NCBI GenBank assembly: GCA_021851885.1
Contig: JAJZBS010000011.1
Span: forward strand, 1-47,723
DNA length: 47,723 bases
DNA from: Actinomycetes bacterium
Lineage (GTDB): Bacteria; Actinomycetota; Acidimicrobiia; Acidimicrobiales; JAMCQF01
Reading direction: 5' to 3'
The translations under genes were made by a program, and so were the position numbers. This document shows, piece by piece, positions 38,184 to 45,946 of the stretch. Position 1 is the first letter of the stretch. Each line of letters begins with the position of its first letter. A model generated the notes under the pieces. That model worked only from the letters and a program-made list of their open reading frames with translations. It was not told where the DNA came from and ran no database searches.

Positions 38184-39737
38184 TCAGTTCGCCGCGTGCA
38201 TGATCACGTAGAGGACGGCGGTCGCCGCCCCGCTCGCCAGGACTATCGCAAGCGTCGACATGTAGATGCCTATGTGCCCACGGCTGACCGACACGAGCTC
38301 GCGTCGGGTGATCCTCCACATGGACCAGGCCGACGCCAGCGTCCCGACGACGATCACGGCGACTTGCGTGAACACGATCCAGCCGTTCGTCATGATCGAG
38401 AGGTGGAACAGGGATGACTTGGCCGAAGCGAAGCCGAAGATGTGCATCACTGCCGGCACGACCCGTGGCGAGTACTTCAGGAACTTCGGCAGCTGGCGGG
38501 CGAAGTAGTCCGCTCCGACGATCGGGATGAGCCCGTAGGCGATGGGCATGAAGTAGGTGCGGAACTGCGACTTCTTCTCGATGAAGTTCCCCGGCTGGTC
38601 GAAGCGGAGCGAGCGGTTGGCGAATGCCTTGCTCACCAGCCAGGCCACACCGGAGACGAGAGCTGCGCCGACGATGATGAAGCCCAGGTAGTCCACCGGG
38701 TTCGGGTACTGCGGGAAGTGCAGCTCGGTGTTCAACCAGTTGTCGATCGCGGCGAAGACGTTCGTTGCGTTGAACTGTTGGTAGAGCACGAGGCCGAAGA
38801 GAAGGGCGATGCCCCATGCGACGTCGATGCGGCGCCGGCGGGGAGCGACGACCGAGGTGAGGGGCTTCTGGAGGAAGAGCCCCACGTTGCCCTCGGGGCA
38901 CGACTTGTAGCACTCGCTGCACAGACCGCAGTAGAGGTTCGAGTCTGCGCTGCCCGGCCAGGTGTACCAGGGGCATCCATATCCGTCGGCGCTGCCGCGC
39001 ATGCAGTCCTTCGTCGTACACGAAAGGCAGACCTCACGGTCCTTGGTGCGGAACCCGGCAACCGAGCCCATCGACCCGACCGAGCCGATCAACGTCGACA
39101 GGGGGCAGATGTAGCGGCAGAAAGTGCGCCGCTCGAAGACCATGAAGAACACGAGCGCCGAGGCCACGATCCCGATCACCATGAACGAGGTCGCAATCGG
39201 GTTGCCGGGGCCCGCGATGTTGAAGAACTCCTCGAGCCAGGTGAGGATAAGGAACGACACGACCGGGATGAGGAACCCGTAACGCGCCAGGCGGGCCGGG
39301 AACTTGCGGCCGAGCCCGAGGCTCTTCTGCGTCCGCTTCCAGAAGGTCCGGCGCTGGATCCACTCGGCGAACCCACCGAAGGGGCACATGACGCACCAGG
39401 CCCGCCCGACAACGACCATCATCACGAAGACGAGGCAGAACCACACGTACCACGTGATGGCCGTGCCGAAGTTGAGCCCGGGGTCGGCCGTGCCGACGAA
39501 CCCGAGCAGGACGACGGCCCAGAAGACGATCTGGTTCGGCAGGATCAGGAAGAACTGGAACTTCCTGTTGCGAATGAGCCGGGCGACCAGCGGAAACCGG
39601 GTGACTTCGAGGCTCGGTTGGACGTCGCTCGAGCTGAATCGCTCAGTGACACCTTTGCGGACCGGCGGCCGTAGGTGCACGGCCACCGGAACCGGATCGG
39701 CGATCCTCGTCGCTTCTTCCTGTACAGAAAGGGCCAT
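38184..39737 (-). CDS. Membrane polyferredoxin (NapH/NosR-like 4Fe-4S protein)
   Basis: A 517-residue membrane protein from ATG 39737, which has AGGGGGT five bases upstream (the ORF-track start is two codons earlier). It has about ten hydrophobic segments. Cluster-binding motifs include GRAWCVMCPFGGFAEW and RRTFCRYICPLSTLIG, the membrane-edge CxxxCP pairs of the NapH/NosR/CcoG group, then CLSCTTKDC and YCGLCSECYKSCPEGN for soluble [4Fe-4S] clusters. There is no FMN-binding domain like that of NosR. The protein should move electrons between quinol or membrane donors and clusters facing the cytoplasm. It is first in its three-gene operon, read from the Rrf2-controlled divergent promoter. Confidence 0.9.
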   Translation of the reverse strand: MALSVQEEATRIADPVPVAVHLRPPVRKGVTERFSSSDVQPSLEVTRFPLVARLIRNRKFQFFLILPNQIVFWAVVLLGFVGTADPGLNFGTAITWYVWFCLVFVMMVVVGRAWCVMCPFGGFAEWIQRRTFWKRTQKSLGLGRKFPARLARYGFLIPVVSFLILTWLEEFFNIAGPGNPIATSFMVIGIVASALVFFMVFERRTFCRYICPLSTLIGSVGSMGSVAGFRTKDREVCLSCTTKDCMRGSADGYGCPWYTWPGSADSNLYCGLCSECYKSCPEGNVGLFLQKPLTSVVAPRRRRIDVAWGIALLFGLVLYQQFNATNVFAAIDNWLNTELHFPQYPNPVDYLGFIIVGAALVSGVAWLVSKAFANRSLRFDQPGNFIEKKSQFRTYFMPIAYGLIPIVGADYFARQLPKFLKYSPRVVPAVMHIFGFASAKSSLFHLSIMTNGWIVFTQVAVIVVGTLASAWSMWRITRRELVSVSRGHIGIYMSTLAIVLASGAATAVLYVIMHAAN

Positions 39738-39780
39738 GCCCACCCCCTGTGTCTAGGTACTTATCGTTTGCTTGGACGCT

Positions 39781-39808
39781 ACAATAGCACTGTCTTACAT
39801 CACGTCAA
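39781..39808 (-). promoter_or_regulatory. Promoter of the polyferredoxin operon
   Basis: Minus-strand -35 TTGACG (39803-39808) and -10 TATTGT (39781-39786), separated by 16 bp, close to consensus. The start codon at 39737 lies about 44 bp downstream of the -10. The -35 lies between the -35 and -10 of the plus-strand promoter of the Rrf2-type gene. Confidence 0.72.
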
Positions 39809-39823
39809 GTTCTGCACTACACT
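39795..39823 (+). promoter_or_regulatory. Promoter of the Rrf2-fusion regulator (leaderless)
   Basis: Plus-strand -35 TTACAT (39795-39800) and -10 TACACT (39818-39823) with 17-bp spacing. The GTG start at 39830 is 6 bp past the -10, so the transcript should start at or near the start codon. The element interleaves with the divergent promoter, so one bound regulator would affect both. Confidence 0.68.
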
Positions 39824-39829
39824 ACTTGC

Positions 39830-40879
39830 GTGAACCTGGCTCTGTCGAAGCGGGGCGACTACGTGGTGCGGGCGGCGGTCCGCCTCGCCCGAGCACACGC
39901 AACCTCGCCCGATGTCCAGACCAAGCTGCGCGAGATCTCGGCCGACATGGGGATCCCTCGCACCTTCGTCTCCCAGATCCTCGGCGACCTCGTCCACGCC
40001 GGCCTGGCAGTCTCCTTCGCCGGCAAGGACGGGGGCTACCGCCTCGCCCGAGAGCCTGAGGACGTGAACCTGCTTTCCATCGTCGAGGCCGCCGAGGGCC
40101 CCATCGCCACCCAGGCGTGCGCCCTCGGCGAGGGGCCCTGCCACTGGCAGGACGTCTGCCCGCTCCACGAGACCTGGTCGCGCGCGAGCAACGCCTTGAC
40201 CGAGGTGCTGGTCTCGACGACCCTTGCGGAGCTCGCCGAGAGGGACCGGAGGATCGAAGAAGGCTCGTACCCTGTCCCCGCCGATGCCCACCGGCTGGCA
40301 CCGGCACTGACCGGCGGCGTCGCGGTCGCCGACTCCGTGCACGTCGAGCTGCCGGTCGCCGTCGTCGCCGGCCGCCTCGGCACGGGCGCAAGTTGGCTCG
40401 CCCCACACGCGGCGGCCGCTTCAGCCGAAGCTGCGGCAGGCGGTGCAGTAGAGCCCACGGTCGAGATGCGCGTCGGCCCGGGAGGACCGTCGTGGCTCGG
40501 CAAGACGGTGCGCGTCCACCTGGGCCGCAGCCAGACCAAGAGCGACGGCATCGCCCTCCCCCTCGCATGGGAGGCCACCGGCCGCAGCGGCCTCTTCCCG
40601 CGCCTCGACGGCGAGCTCCGCCTGTGCGCCATCGATCCGGAGCGCACCGAGCTCCGCCTGACCGGCCACTACTGCCCGCCCTTCGGCAAAGCCGGCATGG
40701 TCGTCGACGATGCCCTCATGGCCCGCGTCGCACGCTCGACCGTGCGCTCGTTCCTCCGGCGTGTCGCCCGGGCCCTCGACGAAGTGCCCGCCGAACCCCC
40801 GGTCACTGCCGCCCCCGAGGTCTCCCCCGTTCCCGCTCCCCGCAAACGCATCGGGACGGCGCACCCGGAGATGGCCTAG
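39830..40879 (+). CDS. Rrf2-family Fe-S regulator fused to an SRPBCC-like domain
   Basis: A 349-residue protein with a GTG start. The N-terminal ~140 residues are Rrf2: LSKRGDYVVRAAVRLA, IPRTFVSQILGDLVHAGLAV, GGYRLAREPEDVNLL. Three cysteines (C97, C104, C110 in ACALGEGPCHWQDVCPL) are placed like the cluster ligands of IscR/NsrR (C-x5-C-x5-C; here C-x6-C-x5-C), so an Fe-S sensor is likely. Residues ~165-330 form an alpha/beta domain that resembles SRPBCC ligand-binding folds (SVHVELPVAVVAGRLG; WEATGRSGLFPRLDGELRLC; ARSTVRSFLRRVARAL). That fusion is unusual for Rrf2 proteins, which are normally ~150 aa. It probably controls the divergent redox operon. Confidence 0.87.
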   Translation: MNLALSKRGDYVVRAAVRLARAHATSPDVQTKLREISADMGIPRTFVSQILGDLVHAGLAVSFAGKDGGYRLAREPEDVNLLSIVEAAEGPIATQACALGEGPCHWQDVCPLHETWSRASNALTEVLVSTTLAELAERDRRIEEGSYPVPADAHRLAPALTGGVAVADSVHVELPVAVVAGRLGTGASWLAPHAAAASAEAAAGGAVEPTVEMRVGPGGPSWLGKTVRVHLGRSQTKSDGIALPLAWEATGRSGLFPRLDGELRLCAIDPERTELRLTGHYCPPFGKAGMVVDDALMARVARSTVRSFLRRVARALDEVPAEPPVTAAPEVSPVPAPRKRIGTAHPEMA

Positions 40880-40905
40880 GCCACGAGCCGCCACCGCGGC
40901 ACCTG

Positions 40906-40910
40906 CTCAG
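40906..40910. repeat. Left 5-bp target-site duplication (CTCAG)
   Basis: CTCAG immediately outside the left inverted repeat; the identical pentamer occurs at 42691-42695 immediately outside the right inverted repeat. Confidence 0.85.
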
Positions 40911-40917
40911 CCTGTAA

Positions 40918-41274
40918 CTAAACCTCCGCTTCGGCCTCGAGAATGAGGTTCGTCGCCTCTTCGGCGACCTCGTGTAGCTCGTCGATGAGCGCGCGGAGCC
41001 TTCGGTCGTTGCCGATCCACTCGAGATAGCGCTCGGCCTCGCGATCGGAGAGTCGTCGGTTGACGGTCTTGCCGCCGACCTTCGCCGTCCATTGCCAATA
41101 CGGCCCGTGCGCTTGCGAGGGGTCAGCGTGGCAGCGGCAGCTCGGCGTGCCGCAGTAGTTGAAGCGCTTCGCGACTGAGCCGGACCGGACGAACCCAATC
41201 TCGCCGATCTCGCCAAGCAGCTCGCGATAGCGCCGCTCGTGCTCCTCGATGTCCGCTGTCTTCTTTCGCGCCAC
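40918..41274 (-). CDS. DUF6788 family protein carried by the insertion sequence
   Basis: A 118-residue protein: MARKKTADIEEHERRYRELL, then GSVAKRFNYCGTPSCRCHAD with a CxxxxCxCH metal-type motif, HGPYWQWTAKVGGKTVNRRL, and a charged helical C-terminus. This is the DUF6788 pattern, found repeatedly beside transposases. The stop codon lies within the left inverted repeat. It could bind DNA or the transposase and assist or regulate transposition; no function is established. It is divergent from the transposase with ~65 bp between starts. Confidence 0.85.
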   Translation of the reverse strand: MARKKTADIEEHERRYRELLGEIGEIGFVRSGSVAKRFNYCGTPSCRCHADPSQAHGPYWQWTAKVGGKTVNRRLSDREAERYLEWIGNDRRLRALIDELHEVAEEATNLILEAEAEV

Positions 41275-41339
41275 GTCGCCAGTCTTCCGCCAGAAGGGGA
41301 TCCACTAGCTGGTACCCGATAGTACCCAGACTATCGTGC

Positions 41340-42675
41340 ATGGTCTCCGCCGAGAAGGCGACGCTCCAGTCGTTTCGTCGCGACCTGTACGCGACGTTCG
41401 AGCGGTGGGGCGACGCTCTCTTCGAGTTGGCCGACGCGCTGGTGTTGTTGGCACCTCCGAACCCGTTACCTCGCTGCTCGCGCTCAGTATCGAGCCGGAG
41501 TTCTCGCGCAGCCACGGCAGCCTCTACAAGGCGCTCGAACGCGGACGGGTCGACGAGGAGGCGCTGCGGTCGCTGCTCGTCGCCAACCGACCCGACGAGT
41601 GGCCGATGGTCTTCGCCGTCGACGCGTCGCCTGTGGAGCACTGCGACGCGGAGTGCAGCGGGGAGCGCGGCTCTTACTACTCCGCCTCGCGGCACTCAGC
41701 CGGCCAGCCGATCGTCGCCGGGTGGCACTACCAGTGGATCTGCCAGCTCTCGTGGGCACCGGACGGCCGGACGGCGCCGGTGGATGTGCTGCGCTTGCCT
41801 CTCAGCGTTGACGAGACCACCGCGACCGTCTCCCAGCTCGGCGTCTCGTCGCGCTCGTGCCCAGAGAGGGCGAGGTGCCGCTGTTCGTGCTCGACGCTGG
41901 CTACGACCCGATCGCGATCGGCCACGACCTCAACGACGGGCGGTGCGAGATCGTCTGTCGCGTCCGCGATGACCGCGTTTTCTACGCCGACGCGCCGACG
42001 AAGCCGAACCGACCGCCGGAGACCGGCGGGCGCCCGCCGCTCCACGGGCGGCGATCGAAGTGCTCCGATCGCGACAGCTGGCCCGAGCCGGACGCGCACC
42101 TCGTCATCGACGACTCCCGGTACGGGACGCTCACCGTCACCGCCTGGCACGCTATGCACCCGCGCCTTTCCGGACGCGGCCACTGGGCCGAGTGGGCGAA
42201 GCCGCCGATCGTGCGCGGCTCGGTGATCCGCGTCGACGTCGAGCACCTGCCGCGCCCGACGTCGCGTGCGAAGAAGACGCTGTGGCTATGGTGGTCCGGC
42301 AAGGGCGAGCCCGACATCGAGCGGTGCGCACGCGCCTACCTCCGCCGCTTCGACATCGAGCACACCTTCCGCTTCATGAAGCAGTCGCTCGGCTGGACGG
42401 CTTCGAAGGTCCAGACCCTCGAACAGGCAGACCGCTGGGCATGGCTCGTCGCCGCGGTGCTCACCGAGCTCCGGCTCGCCCGCGGGCTCGTCGGTGATCT
42501 CCGGCTCCCCTGGGAGAAGCCGCTCGCGCCCATGAAGCTGACACCTGCGCGGGTCCGGCGGGGGTTTCGTCGACTTCGTGCAACGCTCGGCACGCCGGCC
42601 AGTCCACCAAAATCCCAAACACCGGGGCCCGGGTACTCGGATCACTCTCCCCACTTCATCGAGAAGCGCCCGTAA
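41340..42675 (+). pseudogene. Transposase of the insertion sequence, with two frameshifts
   Basis: The coding sequence runs through three frames in order. Frame one from ATG 41340: VSAEKATLQSFRRDLYATFE. Frame two from ~41455: VTSLLALSIEPEFSRSHGSL, WPMVFAVDASPVEHCDAECS (catalytic-Asp-type segment) and SYYSASRHSAGQPIVAGWHY. Frame three from ~41860: PREGEVPLFVLDAGYDPIAI, RRFDIEHTFRFMKQSLGWTA (the E-box-type helix) and ADRWAWLVAAVLTELRLA. Both changes are of the -1 type. No typical slippery heptamer is evident at either junction, so mutation is more likely than programmed frameshifting, but the latter is not excluded. The stop TAA lies just inside the right end. Confidence 0.8.
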
Positions 42676-42690
42676 TGGTCTAGTTACAAG

Positions 42691-42695
42691 CTCAG
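42691..42695. repeat. Right 5-bp target-site duplication (CTCAG), overlapping the bioB stop codon
   Basis: CTCAG directly outside the right inverted repeat, identical to 40906-40910. Bases 42692-42694 are the complement of the bioB stop codon TGA, so the element inserted at the very end of bioB without changing the protein. Confidence 0.85.
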
Positions 42696-43774
42696 ACGTT
42701 GGCGGGCTTGCCCGTGCCGATGCCGCGACGGCGCAGCGCGACGGTACCTGCGGTCGGAGTGGGCACGCCTGTCCCGTCGAGGCCTTCGACGACGAATCCC
42801 GCGTCGGCGATCATGGCGAGATCGCCCGCGGCCGGCGCCCCTTCGCTCGTCAGGTAGTCCCCAAGGAAGATCGACGTCGCGAGGTGCAGTGCCAGCGGCT
42901 GCAGGGCGCGCAAGTGGATCTCGCGACCGCCGCCGATGCGGACGTCGGTGGCCGGAAAGGCGAGGCGGCACAGGGCCAGGATCTTCAGGCACCTCAGGGG
43001 GGTCAAGTCCCATCGCTCGTGCGCGGGGGTGCCGTCGAAAGGGATCAGGAAGTTGACGGGCACCGAATCGGGCTCCTCGGCGCGTAGTGCGAAAAGCAGG
43101 TCGACGACCTCGGCGTCGTCCTCCCCCAGCCCGAAGATCACACCCGAGCACGGCGAAAGCCCGGCCCGGCGTGCGCGCTCCAATGTCCCCTTGCGATCCG
43201 CGAAGCTGTGCGTCGTGCAGATCTCCGGGTACCGGTCCTCGGCGACGTTCAGGTTGTGGTTGTAGGCGAGGACCCCGGCGTCGCGCAGCATCTCGCCCTG
43301 GCCGTCGCGCAATAGACCGAGGCACGCGCACACTTCGACGCCGGGACGCCGCTTCCTGATGGCCGAGATCGTCTGGGCAACCCGAGCCACATCCCGCTCC
43401 GACGGCCCCCGGCCGCTCGCGACGAGACACACCCGACGCACGCCTGCTGCCACCGCGCGATCGCACACGTCGGCGACTTCGTCGGCGTTAGCCCAGGCGT
43501 AGGTCGCGACATCTGCCGACGACCCGCGCCGCTGGGAACAGTACGAGCAGTCCTCGGGGCAAAGGCCGCTTTTCATGTTCACGAGAAAGTGCAGGCGCAC
43601 CCGGTCTGCGAAGTAGTGGCGACGCACCCGCGCAGCAGCCGCCACGAGATCGAGGAGCATCTCCTCGGGCGTGCCCAGGACTCCGAGAGCCTCGGCCCGA
43701 CCGAGCGGTTCGCCATCGATAGCGCGCGTCGCGAGGACATCCAGGGCTGTGCGTTCTCGGATCGGGCCGGCCAT
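42692..43774 (-). CDS. bioB: Biotin synthase
   Basis: A 360-residue radical-SAM enzyme from ATG 43774 (a TTG 12 codons upstream is a weaker option). It inserts sulfur into dethiobiotin, the last step of biotin synthesis. The SAM-cluster motif is CPEDCSYCSQ. Further family signatures are HFLVNMKSGL, CACLGLL, YNHNLNVAEDRYPEICTTHS (Asn/His substrate region and cysteines of the auxiliary [2Fe-2S] cluster), GVIFGLGE, PVNFLIPFDGTP, GGGREIHLR and SIFLGDYLTSEG. No other bio genes are in the window. An insertion sequence abuts the stop codon, so the 3' untranslated region and any downstream genes were separated from bioB. Confidence 0.97.
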   Translation of the reverse strand: MAGPIRERTALDVLATRAIDGEPLGRAEALGVLGTPEEMLLDLVAAAARVRRHYFADRVRLHFLVNMKSGLCPEDCSYCSQRRGSSADVATYAWANADEVADVCDRAVAAGVRRVCLVASGRGPSERDVARVAQTISAIRKRRPGVEVCACLGLLRDGQGEMLRDAGVLAYNHNLNVAEDRYPEICTTHSFADRKGTLERARRAGLSPCSGVIFGLGEDDAEVVDLLFALRAEEPDSVPVNFLIPFDGTPAHERWDLTPLRCLKILALCRLAFPATDVRIGGGREIHLRALQPLALHLATSIFLGDYLTSEGAPAAGDLAMIADAGFVVEGLDGTGVPTPTAGTVALRRRGIGTGKPANV

Positions 43775-44011
43775 GACACAACCATGCTCCGCCAGGGCGG
43801 CGGGACACAAAGCCGGCCTCGGCTCGCGGGGGGATCCCGCCGTCGCCGAGGCGGTCTACCACAGTCCCCGCGGGATCCGGCTGCGTGCGGTCGTCCTCAA
43901 GATCATCGCCTTGGCGATCACGTTCCGATCGGGGGATCGGGGGAGAGTGAGGGGCCGACGGCCCAGATCAGCGCCGGCTTCGGTTCCCGGCTCGCCGGGA
44001 TCTTCGACCTG

Positions 44012-44999
44012 TCAGTCGTCGGCGCCGTCGCCCTCGCTGTTCAGCCACGACGTGAGGCGGTCGAGCACGCTCGACACGCCGTCGCTCGCACGGTCGACGA
44101 TGGTCATGAAGCGCCCCCTGTAATGCTCGAACGCCGCTTCGAACTCGGCGGAGGGAGGGGGCTCTTCCCCTTTGCGGACAAAGTTGCCGCTCCAGATGCG
44201 ATCGAGCTCCCCTGCGTCCACCCAGGCCATGAGCTCGCCCACGCGCCGGACCGGGTAGGGGTGGCTGCTTCTGATCTCGTCGAAGAGACGGCAGTATCGG
44301 GAGTAGGCGACGGGCTCGCCCTCGTACTGCGCGCTCTGGGCGACGAAAACGTCGAGGTTGAGGTCGCTGACCGGGCCTCCGGCGATCCGCATCAGTGTCC
44401 GGCAGACGACGAGAGGGTCGCCGCAGACGATGGCGCTGGCCCGGTCACAGGTCAGCTCCGCGGCGCGCGACCACTCGAGCAGGGCGAAGTAGATGGCCCC
44501 GAGCGGGAGGCCGGCAAACGGGACGCTCCGCAGGACACCGTCGACCATCATTCGGACGAGCTCGAACGTCGTGGTCAGACGGCGTTGCCGGCCCGCACGT
44601 GGCCCATCTCGTGGCCGATGACCGCCGCGACCTCGTCGTCGTCCTAGGACGTCACGAGGCCGGAGCTCACCAGGGTGAGCGGCTTGTTCGACCCGATGGT
44701 CAGCCCGCTGCCGACGGGCTCTTGGGTTATGTAGAGGGTCGGGCACGCGGCGACATCCAACACGTGAGCGCACCTCCGCTGGATGGTCCACAGGGCGGGT
44801 AGCTGGTCGTCGCCTATGCGCACGGAGTTACCGAAGTGCAGTTGGCGGAGACGGCGTTCATAGCCGTGCTCGGTCAGGAACTTGACCACCCGGTCGAGGC
44901 CAGGCACCGTCCGGATCGCTGCCGACGCAGCCGATCGGCCGGGTGGGCGAAACCCTGGGCGCTGATCCCCGGGTACTGCAGCGCAGTCTCTATCGTCAT
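44012..44999 (-). pseudogene. M48-family zinc metalloprotease, broken by frameshifts and a stop
   Basis: Pieces of one protein lie in three frames. From ATG 44999: MTIETALQYPGISAQGFAHP. Then, after a frame change near 44935: RSAASAAIRTVPGLDRVVKF, NSVRIGDDQLPALWTIQRRC, and TLYITQEPVGSGLTIGSNKP. An in-frame TAG at 44644-44646 interrupts SSGLVTS*DDDEVAAVIGHE; the zinc motif HEMGH follows it directly. A further frame change near 44577 leads to LTTTFELVRMMVDGVLRSVP and AAELTCDRASAIVCGD, the third zinc-ligand region. The catalytic motifs themselves are intact, so decay is recent or the lesions include sequencing errors. The 200 bp between this gene and bioB (43775-44011) contain no gene. Confidence 0.85.
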
Positions 45000-45106
45000 G
45001 CGGAAATCCCCCCGACGAGGTCCCCCGGTCTAACACTCCGACGCAGTGAACGGTCCTCGGACAAAGATCCCGGCGCCGGCGCTGCACGGCGTTCGCGACG
45101 CTTACC

Positions 45107-45934
45107 TCAGGTGGCCCGCCGGTAGGCCCGTACCGCCAAGGGGACGAAGACGGCGGCGATGCCGGCCAGCCAAAGCGCGCTCTGCCATGCGTGCAGCCCG
45201 AGCGGCCCTCCCAGCGCGAGCGCCCGCATCTCGTCGATGACCGTGGTCACCGGCTGGTTCTTGGCAAATGCCTGCAACCAGCCCGGCATGGACTGGATGG
45301 GCACGAAGGCGGCGCTGACGAACGTGAGCGGGAAGAGCCAGACGAGCCCGAAGGAGCCGACGGACTCCTCGTCTTTGATGGCGAGGCCGACGAAGCCACT
45401 GATAGTGCAGATGACAACCCCAAAGACGATCGCCAGGAGGACCATCAACACGCCGGCAACAAATCCGTTCTGGAAGCGGAATCCAACGGCGTAGCCAACG
45501 GCCAAGATGACCAGCACCGTGACGACCAGGCGCATGGTGTCGGCGGACAGTCTCCCAAGCAAGACGGCCGAGCGCGCCATGGGCATCGCCCGAAAGCGGT
45601 CGATCACACCCCTCTGGAGCTGCCGGGCCAGGGCGATGGCCGTTCCAAACGAAGCGAAGGCCGCCGACTGGGCGATGATTCCCGGCATGAGGAAGTTCAC
45701 ATACCCGCCGCGCACCTTGACGGGGATCGCACCCCCAAAGACGTAGCGGAAGAGGAGGACGAACATCACCGGTTGGATGATGGTGAAGAAGATGAAGGCG
45801 GGGTTCCTCAACCAGATGAGCAGCTCTCTCCGGGTAAGCGTGGCGATATCGGCCACCGCCGATCGCACCTGTTGATAGGCCGGTGGCCTGCCCACCTCGA
45901 CAGCCACGAGCGGCTCGGTTAATGCATCACGCAT
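45107..45934 (-). CDS. ABC-2-type transporter permease (DrrB-like)
   Basis: A 275-residue permease with six predicted transmembrane helices. The N-terminal segment LTRRELLIWLRNPAFIFFTI and IQPVMFVLLFRYVFGGAIPV are typical of the DrrB/ABC-2 group, followed by GGYVNFLMPGIIAQSAAFAS and a terminal VFVPLAVRAYRRAT. These permeases pair with DrrA-like ATPases to export drugs, lipids or glycans. The start is 13 bp after the ATPase stop, so the two genes form an operon. The substrate is unknown. Confidence 0.93.
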   Translation of the reverse strand: MRDALTEPLVAVEVGRPPAYQQVRSAVADIATLTRRELLIWLRNPAFIFFTIIQPVMFVLLFRYVFGGAIPVKVRGGYVNFLMPGIIAQSAAFASFGTAIALARQLQRGVIDRFRAMPMARSAVLLGRLSADTMRLVVTVLVILAVGYAVGFRFQNGFVAGVLMVLLAIVFGVVICTISGFVGLAIKDEESVGSFGLVWLFPLTFVSAAFVPIQSMPGWLQAFAKNQPVTTVIDEMRALALGGPLGLHAWQSALWLAGIAAVFVPLAVRAYRRAT

Positions 45935-45946
45935 ATGCGGCGGCCC

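Larger units (their letters stand above)
40911..42690. mobile_element. Complete insertion sequence carrying DUF6788 and a DDE-type transposase
   Basis: A 1780-bp element bounded by imperfect terminal inverted repeats: left CCTGTAACTAAACC (40911-40924), right CTTGTAACTAGACC read inward (42690-42677), 12 of 14 matching. It is flanked by 5-bp direct repeats CTCAG. Inside are two divergent genes: a DUF6788 protein to the left and a transposase to the right, whose reading frame is broken twice. Stop codons of both genes lie at or inside the element ends. I believe the pair belongs to the transposase group catalogued as NF041680, from memory. The low divergence of the ends and the intact duplication suggest recent insertion. 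Confidence 0.9.

Noticed and set aside
38442-39674. 410-codon plus-strand ORF opposite the polyferredoxin gene
   Set aside because: Charged, repetitive shadow translation; the minus strand holds clear membrane helices and Cys motifs.
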